DNA of 64,000 nucleotides. It comes from Liolophura sinensis (taxonomy: Eukaryota; Mollusca; Polyplacophora; Chitonida; Chitonidae). Both the position numbers and the translations under genes were made by a program. Under the pieces are notes generated by a model. It worked only from the letters and a program-made list of their open reading frames with translations. It was not told the DNA's origin and made no database searches. Positions 13,091 to 24,700 of this stretch are shown here, in pieces. The stretch spans positions 11,651,608-11,715,607 of the forward strand of contig NC_088299.1 of NCBI RefSeq assembly GCF_032854445.1. Direction: 5' to 3'. The first letter of the stretch is position 1; each line of letters starts with the position of its first letter.

Positions 13091-13924
13091 GTTAATATAT
13101 TGGCATGGAGGAAAGCTAATACATGTGGCAAGTGCATATGGAACCAGTGAGAGGAAAAATCCATACACTGTACCATGAATAGGAGAATATTGTTAATTCA
13201 ACAGGGGCAAAAATGCAGTAATAAAATATGTTCACATGATCTCATAAATTTATTCAGAATTCTCTCAAAGAGCACATGCTTGCCTTTCTATAAAGAATAA
13301 ATTGATACAAAACTAAAAATTTCAAAACGTTCTTGACAACATAGCATTTAATCTCATTCAGGTTATTTGCTGCATGGTGTATCCCAGCCAAGAATACAAC
13401 AGTCTACTGTAAATCTTCAACCTTTTCAACAATCAAAGCACTTTTTTCAGTAGAATTTATGCATGCAAGCATGATGAAAATCATTATATAAATGATTTGC
13501 TTGTGTCAATAAAGACGCAAGCTTCATAAAGCTGTGCAAATTATTTCTCTACACTCCTAAGAACTCTTAGAATGTTTCAAAATATTGGTCACAGAAACAG
13601 ATGAAAAGATTGAAGAACTACATGTCAGATTGCCAACAAAAACTGTAATCTCAAAGTGGACCTTCTCTCTTCACATCATCAATATGAAACACTTCACTTA
13701 ATTTATATATTTCTTAGACTGTCACACTCAAGAATTTTTCACTTGCATAATGGAAGCCAGTTTTACGGGTGGAAGAAATTGGAGTGCCAGATGTACATGT
13801 AGAGCACCAACCTTTGGCAAGTTACAGACAAACTTTCCCACAACACACACACAGAGATACACACGCCATTTCTGGTGGAAAACAGGTGGTCTTCAATGAA
13901 TGCTGGTTTGCCAATATGGCCACA

Positions 13925-15720
13925 CAACCCTATGAATCACTAACAGCACCACTGGACTCATTTCAGAACTACGATGTTGAATCACTCACAGCACCAATGG
14001 TCTTATTGATGAACTAGGATGCTGAATCACTCACAGCACCATTGGACTCATTGATGAACTAGGATGCTGAATCACTCAAAGCAGCATTGGACTTATTGAT
14101 GAACTACAATGCTGAATCACTCACAGTACCAATGGATTCATTTAAGAACAAGGATGCTGAATCACTCACAGCACCATTGGACTCACTGAAGAACTACAAT
14201 GTTGAATCACTCACAGCACCAATGGACTCATTTCAGAACAAGGATGCTGAATAACTCACAGCACCACTAGACTCATTGAAGAACTACAATGCTGAATCAC
14301 TCACAGCACCAATGGACTCATTTCAGAACAAGGATGCTGAATCACTCGCAGCACCATTGGACTTATTGATGAACTAGGATGATGAATCACTCACAGCACC
14401 ATTGGACTTATTGATGAACAAGGATGCTGAATCACTCACAGCACCATTGGACTTATTGATGAACTAGGATGCTGAATCACTCACAGCACCATTGGACTCA
14501 TTAAAGAACTAGGATGCTGAATAACTCACAGCACCACTGGACTCATTGATGAACTAGGATGTTGAATCACTCACAGCGCCACTGGACTCATTAAAGAACT
14601 AGGATGTTGAATAACTCACAGCACCATTGGACTCATTAAAGAACTAGGATGATGAATCACTCACAGCACCATTGGACTTATTGATGAACAAGGATGTTGA
14701 ATAACTCACAGCACCATTGGACTCATTAAAGAACTAGGATGCTGAATAACTCACAGCACCATTGGACTCATTAAAAAACTAGGACGTTGAATAACTCACA
14801 GCACCATTGGACTCATTATAGAACTAGGATGTTGAATAACTCACAGCACCATTGGACTCATTAAAGAACTAGGATGCTGAATAACTCACAGCACCATTGG
14901 ACTCATTAAAAAACTAGGACGTTGAATAACTCACAGCACCATTGGACTCATTATAGAACTAGGATGTTGAATAACTCACAGCACCATTGGACTCATTAAA
15001 GAACTAGGATGCTGAATAACTCACAGCACCATTGGACTCATTAAAAAACTAGGACGTTGAATAACTCACAGCACCATTGGACTCATTATAGAACTAGGAT
15101 GTTGAATAACTCACAGCACCATTGGACTCATTAAAGAACTAGGATGCTGAATAACTCACAGCACCATTGGACTCATTAAAAAACTAGGACGTTGAATAAC
15201 TCACAGCACCATTGGACTCATTATAGAACTAGGATGTTGAATAACTCACAGCACCATTGGACTCATTACAGAACTAGGATGTTGAATCACTCACAGCACC
15301 ATTGGACTCATTAAAGAACTAGGATGTTGAATAACTCACAGCACCATTGGACTCATTAAAGAACTAGGATGTTGAATAACTCACAGCACCATTGGACTCA
15401 TTATAGAACTAGGATGTTGAATAACTCACAGCACCATTGGACTCATTACAGAACTAGGATGTTGAATCACTCACAGCACCATTGGACTCATTAAAGAACT
15501 AGGTTGCTGAATAACTCACAGCACCATTGAACTTATTGATGAACAAGGATGCTGAATCACTCACAGCCCCATTGGACTCATTATAGGACTAGGATGTTGA
15601 ATAACTCACAGCACCATTGGACTCATTACAGAACTAGGATGTTGAATCACTCACAGCACCATTGGACTCATTGAAAAACTAGGATGTTGAATCACTCACA
15701 GCACCATTGGACTCACTAAT
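13925..15720 (-). repeat. 45-bp minisatellite, about 40 copies, grown from the SCARB2-like stop-codon region
   Basis: Tandem array with a strict 45-bp period, equal to 15 codons. Read on the minus strand each unit resembles ESNGAVSDSTS-stop-FFN, which is the receptor C-terminus itself. Units differ at a few places (aataactc/aatcactc, gttg/gctg, ttaaag/ttatag/ttgatg). From about 14740 to 15240 three variant units form a 135-bp higher-order repeat present about four times. The array would lie in the 3' UTR of the receptor mRNA unless polyadenylation is very early; no clear site was chosen. Confidence 0.9.
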
Positions 15721-15777
15721 AATAGGACTCATGTCATCGTCTGTGCTCCCACTTGTGTACAGTTTCAGCCTCCGAAA
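15679..15777 (-). CDS. SCARB2: SCARB2-like coding exon 13 (cytosolic tail; ends inside the 45-bp array)
   Basis: Residues 478-509 plus a TAG stop. Tail begins FRRLKLY, contains DDDMSPII (acidic di-isoleucine, compare ERAPLI in LIMP-2) and ends SESNGAVSDSTS. The last 11 or so codons and the stop are the first unit of the 45-bp array that continues through the 3' region to about 13925. Acceptor gtctcttacag is strong. Confidence 0.78.
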   Translation of the reverse strand, partial: FRRLKLYTSGSTDDDMSPIISESNGAVSDSTS

Positions 15778-18700
15778 CTGTAAGAGACAAAAAAAAAACC
15801 TATAATGCTTATATTCAGTGATCAATTACTTTCCTACAGTTGCTGTAACATGCTCTGTGAGGTGCTCATATCAAAGCCTCATTCTGGCCCGAGTTTTAGG
15901 TTGATGAAGAAATAACAGATAAAACGAACAAACAATGTATTAGCTTTATATTTTATTCATTTTCTGTGTCTTGTAAGTTTGAATATTAGCTTCTCAGCAG
16001 TACGATGAATATACCTTGCACAGGTTACTTTCCTCCTCTCTACTACACAAGGCAATCAACAGAATCATGTGAAAGTCTAACACATCAAATCTATCTGGTT
16101 TCAAAGTGACAGCCCACTCGGCAACTGATACTTTTGTCCAATTGTGGCAGCTTTTATGAAGAAGCTGTTGGAGATTGACCAATCACACGCACCAGTACAA
16201 AAGTGGGCAGACTACACTTCTGTCAGCATTAAATTTTCCATGAAATTTCTCCGTTTCGCACTGATTGAGTAGGGCAAAGGAATGTAATATAAGTTAAATC
16301 CACTGCTGCATAAGGTAATTAATAATTATGGCTCCGTCTGTTGTACATGGTTTACCTTTTAAAGGGGTAAAGCACACCTCTAATTACCTGAGATTCCTGA
16401 GACTTTGAGAGCAAAATCAAGATGACAACAAAGCACACAAAGCTCCCTACAGCAATGAGGGAATACTGGACTGCCTGGGTGATGGTGAGAGGGACAAACA
16501 GCTGAGACTTCAACATGGCTGCCGTCTTGTCATCCACAACAGCACTCTGAGTACAAAACAATGAATAGGTTAAAAGCAGCACATTCATGGCAATGAATGA
16601 GTCAATAGCCTAACTGATTGATTGATTGATGGTACCCAAGAATATTGCCTTAAAATTCAGTGCAATAAGTGGATGAAACCAGAGGGTTCGAAGTAAACCA
16701 CTGAAGCTCCCTGTTTCATGAAACTTAAGATCAGTAAATTGCTTGGATTCAGCAGATCCTCTATGCAATGTAAAAAATGTAAATGATGAAAAATGACCTC
16801 AGTCCCGGTTTCATTCCAACTGGTCAAGCGAATGCATAAATAGTATGTATGTACCACACTCCCCCTTGCACCATGCCTTACGCAGAATTAGGTAAACCAA
16901 GAGAAGAATGCAATGAAGTTACTTGCAATTTATTTGATGTTACTGGTTCAGAATTACTGCACTGTCATCACATTTAACAAATAAATACACGAAAGCAATG
17001 TAAAGGGAACAGGCCTCATGGATGCTCAGTCATCAGTACACTGACAGATTCAGGATCTATGAAACCTATAATCTGATTGGTATTTTATGCTGTACTCAAG
17101 AGTATTTCACATGTATGACAGAGGCCAGCATGGTTATGGTGGTGGGAAACCAGTTATTTTATAGTTTACCTCATTTATCCACATTACAGGCATGGTTAAG
17201 TTCCTGATGTTTTTTAGTTGCCTGTAACCAAAAAAAAAATACTCACATAGTGATTTTCTGAACAGTTGAACTTTTCTGTTGAGAGGATAGATTTTATACT
17301 CCACCAAATAAATGTATTACAACATTGTTTTAATGTCAAACTACATGCACATACTTTAATGTATTTGCTATGTAGTGCATCCAAATCCAATGACAGCTTT
17401 CATAACCATAATAGACCTCTATTCAAATGTGCACTCTATTGTTTTCTTACACCAATTTTATATTTTCTGTGCACCTTTTCTAGTGAAACAGTCAGCCACT
17501 TAAAAAGTATACTGCTGTTTTAGAGAAATACGCCCATCCTGAAATGAATGTTACAATATGTTGGAAATATCCAACTTGATAACATTTAATGTCTTGTAAG
17601 TAAGTAAGTAAAGAGGATGTGATATATGCCATGCTACAGGAAAGCTAAGAATGTGATATATAGGACACCAGGTGTTGGATGTGCCACTGTGTATGATATT
17701 GTAAGTTTATGGCTACAAATAAATTCTTATGAAATATACTTACTGAATTTCCTTCATCTGAAGCATATAGAGGTTGATCTGTAATCGCTTAGACACTTCC
17801 AAAACAGCGCCCGTGTACTGCAATATGAAATATTAATGTAGACTTAATTTAAAAAAAAAAACGTTGGAATGTGTCAAGGGGAGACAGCCTTGATCAAACT
17901 GGGCACACTAAAGGGGAGATAATCAAATAATATCAACCTTAAATTCCATAGGCAAAACCTTTTTAAATTTTGAAAATCTCTAACTGTTTCAATTTATACA
18001 AAGGAATATTGGTGAAATTAATTACTGCTCTGAATGACATACTAACATCATACAAATTAATTACCACAAGCCTACATATACATGCAGAATCTAAATTAGA
18101 CTAACAGTATGCACAGGACTGCGTTACGCATGAATGACTTACTGGTTCCACATCAACATCTGTGCGATGCCACTCAGCATTTGGGTTCATTCCATCCACA
18201 GCCTTCACTATATGCTCATCAGCCATGTAGAAATGAGGGAAGGACACGATCACAGGACCATGGAAACCGTCCACTGATGAAACAAATACGGAACAATTTC
18301 ACAATTCTTAGGGCACAGCAGAACAAGAACCTTGTACAGCTATGGTAAAGAGATTTGCTTGTGAATAACACGCAAAACAAAAATTAGGTCAAATTATCAT
18401 GCTATAAAACTGAGGTGACAAAAATCGAAGCTGAGAGACACGACTAAGAAAAGTGACACCAGGACACCAGAACTTCCATAACTTTAACACACTGTGTGGT
18501 ACCGATGCCTGAACTCACATAATATCTTGCATGGTGTGATATTGGGCCAAAAGTCATGTATATGTACTTAATACACTGTGTGATATTTGGGCAAGAGCTC
18601 AATCAACTTTCACAGTGTGATATGAGTGCCAGAACTCAAGTAACTTAGACTGTGAGATACTGGAACCACAACTCCAAGTAATTTACACTGTGTGATCTCA

Positions 18701-21700
18701 TAACCTCAGCTTAGGTTATTTATACTGTGTCATATTAGGGCCAGAAGTCAAGTAACATACACTGTGTCACACAGTGGATGTTGCAAATCACCCAACTGAC
18801 ACTGGGTAATCATAAGGAGTTTTCAAAATAAAAACTGCTATAATGGGTGGGCCAGAACCCACAAAACTGACACTGTATGTGTGATGATTAGAACTCACAT
18901 AAATATGGTAAATGACATGTGATACTCACAATCAAGAAAACCTCAATATAGAAAAGGGAAATACCACATGAAATTTACTTTATGGATACTGCAGAGGCCA
19001 GAACTGTGATACTGATGGAGTCAGAACTCACATAACTGCTACTGTGTCATAGTGATGGGACCAGAACTCACATAATTGCCAGTGTGATACTGATGGAGCC
19101 AGAACTTACATAACGGCCACTGTGTGATAGTGATGGAGCCAGAACTCACATAACTGCTACTGTGTGATAGTGATTGAGCCAGAACTCACATAGCTGCCAT
19201 CGTGTGATATTGATGGAGTCAGAACTCACATAACTGCCAGTGTGATATTGATGGAGCCAGAGCTCACATAACTGCCATCGTGTGATACTGATGAGGCCAG
19301 AACTTACATAATGGCCACTGTGTGATATTGAGGGAAACAGAGCTCACATAACTACCACTGTGTGATATTGATGGAACAAGAGCTCACATAATGGCCACTG
19401 TGTGATATTGATGGAACCAAAGTTCACATAACTACCACTGTGTGATATTAATGGGACCAGAGCTCACATAACTGCCACTGTGTGATAAATCATGGAGCCA
19501 GAACTTGCATAACTGACACTGTTTTATACTGAGGGAACCAGAGCTGTAATATAACTGACACTGTGTGTACTGATGGGATCATGATTCACATAACTGACAC
19601 TGGATGATATTGAAGGAAACGGAACTCACATAACTGACACTGTGTGATATTAAGAAGACCGGAAGGCAAGCAGTTTGTCTGCGGAGTACAAAAGCCCAGA
19701 TTGTCAGGGTTGACAGAAACATTGGCTAACTCATTGGCTGTGGAGCTGTATCTGTGTAAGTGTATGCCCTGTGAAGTGTACACATCCCCACTGTACACTC
19801 CATACACTGATCTGAAAATACACAAATACAAACACATAGAGATACACCTAGTATAACATGCCTAGTATTCACCTGACCATGCCACCCCAAACCTTGATCC
19901 ATAGAGGATACTGTACAGTGAAGGTTGAACACCATAAACATTGCTCGAGTGAGAGCTGGACATGATATGAAATGAAATGGGTTTTCATTTCCACCTTTCA
20001 TGAGAGCAATATTTATGATATTCAAACTTCACTGTGCAATATTCTATTTATTATTTATATTTCGATAATATGATGATTCTGTGTATTTTGAATATTTGTA
20101 TATTGAATGTTTTAGTTGCAGGCCTTCACAGCATGTAAATAGGCTGATGTTGTGTATGGCGTCTTGTATGACGTCTTGTATGACATCTTAATTTGTTTTG
20201 ATGTGCGATGTTAGCGTGTTAAAGTTCACAAAACCTGCAATGTGACGTCATCCTGCTGAGCTCCAATTGAAACATCATGTTTCGTTTTTTTGACGTTTTT
20301 GATGGGTATGAAATATCCAAATGTAATAACAAAAGTGATACATGTATCTACATGTAACTGAGTGAAATATCACATTAATCAGCGATGGAAACAATGACAT
20401 TTCACCTTTATATGAATAATAAAATGACAAGTATATCCTCACCTGCAAATATCAGTGGAAAACATATGAAGAACAACGTCCTTCTTCAGAAATGGAGGTG
20501 CGACAGTCCCATCTGAAGAAAATCCAAATCGGTACATGCATGTTTAAGTTAAATTTAGTAAGTGCCAATTCAGACTCACTGGCTCTAGTTTCATGTAGCA
20601 TGTTTACAGTTAAGTAGCTCCCATTAGCTAAGTACATGCACACTTCTTATCTCTAGTACATATGTTGTCATGATAATTAAGGGTTTACTTAGCTGTCAGT
20701 GCACTCTATGAAACTGTCCCGAAGAATAAAAGGACAATATTATCAACGTCAATTTTTATTCTGTTAACAGTTTACATACATGTACAAGAAATGTTGGGTA
20801 CCACTGATCATAAAATACTGGTACTAGTTCATTACCCAACATATGTTATAGTGGACAATGTCACCAAGCATGGTGCACCAAACTGGTACACAATGCTTGG
20901 TAACACTGCACACTATAACAAATGTTTGGTAATGTTATATGTACAGGCCAAGTACTGGTACACACCATGCTCAGTAACACTGTACACTATAACAAATGCT
21001 TGGTAATGTTGTATGTACAGGTCAAGTACTGGTACACACCATGCTTGGTAACACTGTACACTATAACAAATGTTTGGTAATGTTGTATATATACAGGTCA
21101 AGTACTGGTACACACCATGTTTGGTAACATTGTAGACCATAACATCTGTTTGGTAATGTTGTATGTACAAGCCAAGTATTGGTACACACCATGTTTGGTA
21201 ACACTGCACACTATAACAAATGCTTGGTACTGTTGTATGTACAGGCCAAGTGTTGGCACACACCATGTTTGGTAACACTGTACACTATAACAAATGTCTG
21301 GAAATATATGTACAGGTCAAGTACTGGTACACACAATGTTTGGTAACATTGTACACTATAACAAAGGCTTGGTAATGTTGTATGTACAGGCCAAGTACTG
21401 GTACACACCATGCTTGGTAACACTGTACACTATAACAAATGCTTGGTTATGTCCTATGTACAGGCCAAGTACTGGTACATACCATGTTTGGTAACACTGT
21501 ACACTATAACAAAATGTTTGGTAATGTTGTATGTACAGGTCAAGTATTGGTACACACCATGCTTGGTAACACTGTACACTATAACAAATGCTTGGTAATG
21601 TTGTATGTACAGGTCAAGTACTGGTACACACCATGTTTGGTAACACTGTACACTATAACAAATGTTTGGTAATGTTGTATATACAGGCCAAGTACTGGTA

Positions 21701-24700
21701 CACACAATGTTTGGTTACATTGTACACTATAACAAAGGCTTGGTAATGTTGTATGTACAGGCCAAGTACTGGTACACACCATGTTTGGTAACACTGTACA
21801 CTATAACAAATGCTTGGTTATGTCCTATGTACAGGCCAAGTACTGGTACATACCATGTTTGGTAACACTGTACACTATAACAAAATGTTTGGTAATGTTG
21901 TATGTACAGGCCAAGTATTGGTACACACCATGTTTGGTAACACTGTACACTATAACAAATGTTTGGTAATGTTGTATATACAGGTCAAGTACTGGTACAC
22001 ACCATGCTTGGTAACACTGTAAACTATAACAAATGCTTGGTAATGTTGTATATACAGGGCAAGTACTGGTACACACCATGCTTGGTAACACGGTACACTA
22101 TAACAAAGGCTTGGTAATGTTGTATGTATGGGCCGAGTACTGGTACACACCATGTTTGGTAACACTGTACACTATGACAAATGCTTGGTAATGTTCTATG
22201 TACAGGCCAAGCACTGGTACACACCATGCTTGCTACTCTGGACTGAACGTGACTATTATAACAGGTACAAAGAATAATGGTAATGGACTAGGGGTGAGAG
22301 CGTCTGCCTCGTAATTCAGAAAATCTGGTTTAATCCTAAACTGGGTCAAGCCAAAAAAGCTTATCTAGAAACCTTGACCAACCGAGTGTATAGGAGAGAG
22401 ACAGAACTACTGACCTGTGCCATTAATCATATTTGCCCATTGTGTTGACCAGTATGACAGAGAGCTGAAAAGATCAGACACAAGAGTGAAGGATACAACA
22501 TTTATACACTAAAAGCAACAAAAGACTTGTTGAGAGGTCAGAAAAGCTACTCATGACCCACATTTCATCAATGACGCACATCCTATTTGCAGAAGCAGGG
22601 TGTCTTTAGCCAATATTTATTTATTTATTTATTTATTTGATTGGTGTTTTACATGGCACTCAAGAATATTTCACTTATACGAGGGCAGCCACATTATGGT
22701 GTGAGGAAACCGGGCAGAGCGTGATGGAAATAAATGACCATCTGCAGGATGCTATGAGAAAAGGAGAAATCCTGCAATGATTGTTACACAACAATGAAAA
22801 GACACTCAAAATATCTACACATTGCAAGCAAACATAACCAGCTAAACTCTGTGAACGCATAACCATCACCAATAACTCTTTAAAAACAGTTATCATGTAT
22901 ACATGTACAGTTGTATACAGAAATATTGTATCAACGTAGCAGAGCTAAGGTTAGTCTAAATTTATAGAACTTTTCCAGCAACCTGCGGATGGTCTTAGGT
23001 TTCTCCTGGGCTCTGTTCAGTGTCCTCAGACCATAATGTTGGTTGCTGTTTCATTAGTGAAACATTTTTGAATAAGGTATGTGTAAAACACAAATCAAAT
23101 AAATAAATAAACAAACATTTATAACATTTGCAACTGTTTCTTACCTGCTGCCATTGAACTTGTCAATAACTCCCACTTTAGTCAAGTCATTTTCTCCAGT
23201 AAAGACTGTGTAAGTACCATCATATGAGTTGTTTTTCTGTAGCACAAAATGTTTTTGACATACTGTGTCACTCTTTTTTTCACGTGACACATTTTGCTTG
23301 ATTCTAACTGACTAATCAACCTAATAGGGCCACTTATGAGTTTGCGTAAAGTGTGATTAATTTTTCGTTGAAAAAATGTAAATGTTGGCTATAAAAGTAT
23401 CATTTTAAGGTTTTTGTGTGCCTTTGATATTACTTTTCAAACATTAGGTGAAGCACAGTAAATTTTATGTAAATCTAGCTCGTCCAACTCAAAATTGTAT
23501 TCCTCTTGTTTTCCTGAAGTGTAACACATGACAAAGTTTATTTCATGAAAAACATTTGGTACCTTTACCACAGTTACTCAAGATGCATCGATTTGGTCCA
23601 CTGTGGATAGGATTAGGGCACTGGAGGAATCATAGAAGGCCAGAAGTGTCCATCGTCCATTGCCAGGTACTTCACAAAACTGCATCTGAACCAGCCAGAG
23701 CTGGATTTGAACCTGCAACTGGTCAAGAGCAGATCATCTGTGGTGGCGAAACTATCACTTTATTTGATTGAGCCAGCTGAAGCCAATATCATTTACCTAC
23801 CCCAGCAAAGTATCCAGCTATGTTTGTGTAAAACCACTTCTTGTCTATGGCCTGTCCTGCTGACAAGAGGTTATCCTTGTAGCCCCAAATAAGCTCTTTA
23901 ACAGTTTTGTTGTAAAACAAATTCTCCTTGGCTCCAGCAATGACCAATGATATTACAGTTTGGATGAAAGGGCTCTGCCACTTGAAAGATTCTGCAAGGG
24001 ACTGTGGAAAAAAATGTTTGTTTATTGACTTGATTGGTGTTTTACCTAGTACTGTAGAATATTTCGCTTATATGATTGTGGCCAGCAGTCATGGTGAAAC
24101 GAAGCTGAGCAGAGCTTGGTGAAACTCACAGCCAACAAAGAAAAAAACACAGAGTTAAAACAGCAGAAACTCACAAGCTTAGTTCCTTTGTTTTATGTAA
24201 ATTAGTAGCATGACAAGAAGAGCTTTGTGGATTGATCTTATCTGTGTTTACTGTTGAACAATGTTTCACATTTTGTGATGAGTAGAGGAAACCAGAATAC
24301 CCAGAGTAAGCCCTTTGCCAGGAACCAGACAAACCCTCTAGTTTAACCTTCGATGAGAACAATACTCAGGGGCCTCTGTCCCTCAGTTGGTTAGCATGGT
24401 ACAGCAGCGTAATGACCCAGGAGCCTCTCACCAATATGGTCGCTGCAAGTCCAGCCCATGCTGGCTTCCTCTCTGACCGTATGTGGGAAGGTCTGGCAGC
24501 AACCTGCGGATGGTTGTGGGTTTCCCCTGGGCTCTGCTCGGTCTCCTTCCACCATAATGTAATACTTATACAACCACGTTGTATAAGTAAAGTATTCTTG
24601 AGCAGGGCGTAAAACACCGATCAAATAAATAAATAAATAAAGAATAACACTCTAGGCCATCGCTAAAAATTGTTTGTTGGCTGTAACCCAACTGACCTTC

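Noticed and set aside
13769-14017. 82-residue plus-strand frame ending in SLTAPLDS repeats
   Set aside because: It reads the antisense of the 45-bp array plus flank; no evidence for a gene on this strand.
16657-16857. Minus-strand frame containing SWNETGT and VVYFEPSG, considered as the missing receptor exon
   Set aside because: Resembles the family's LWxNETG by chance; no splice sites give the needed phase, whereas 17170-17221 fits motif, phase and splice sites.
20791-22227. Many overlapping Cys/Tyr/Val-rich frames on both strands
   Set aside because: They are shifted readings of the 74-bp array; the period is not a multiple of three and no start or splice signals fit.
20860-22464. Similarity between the 74-bp unit and SCARB2-like exon 6 (tactggt...acac)
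   Set aside because: The match is short and in the opposite orientation, so it was not counted as a fifth exon-edge array.
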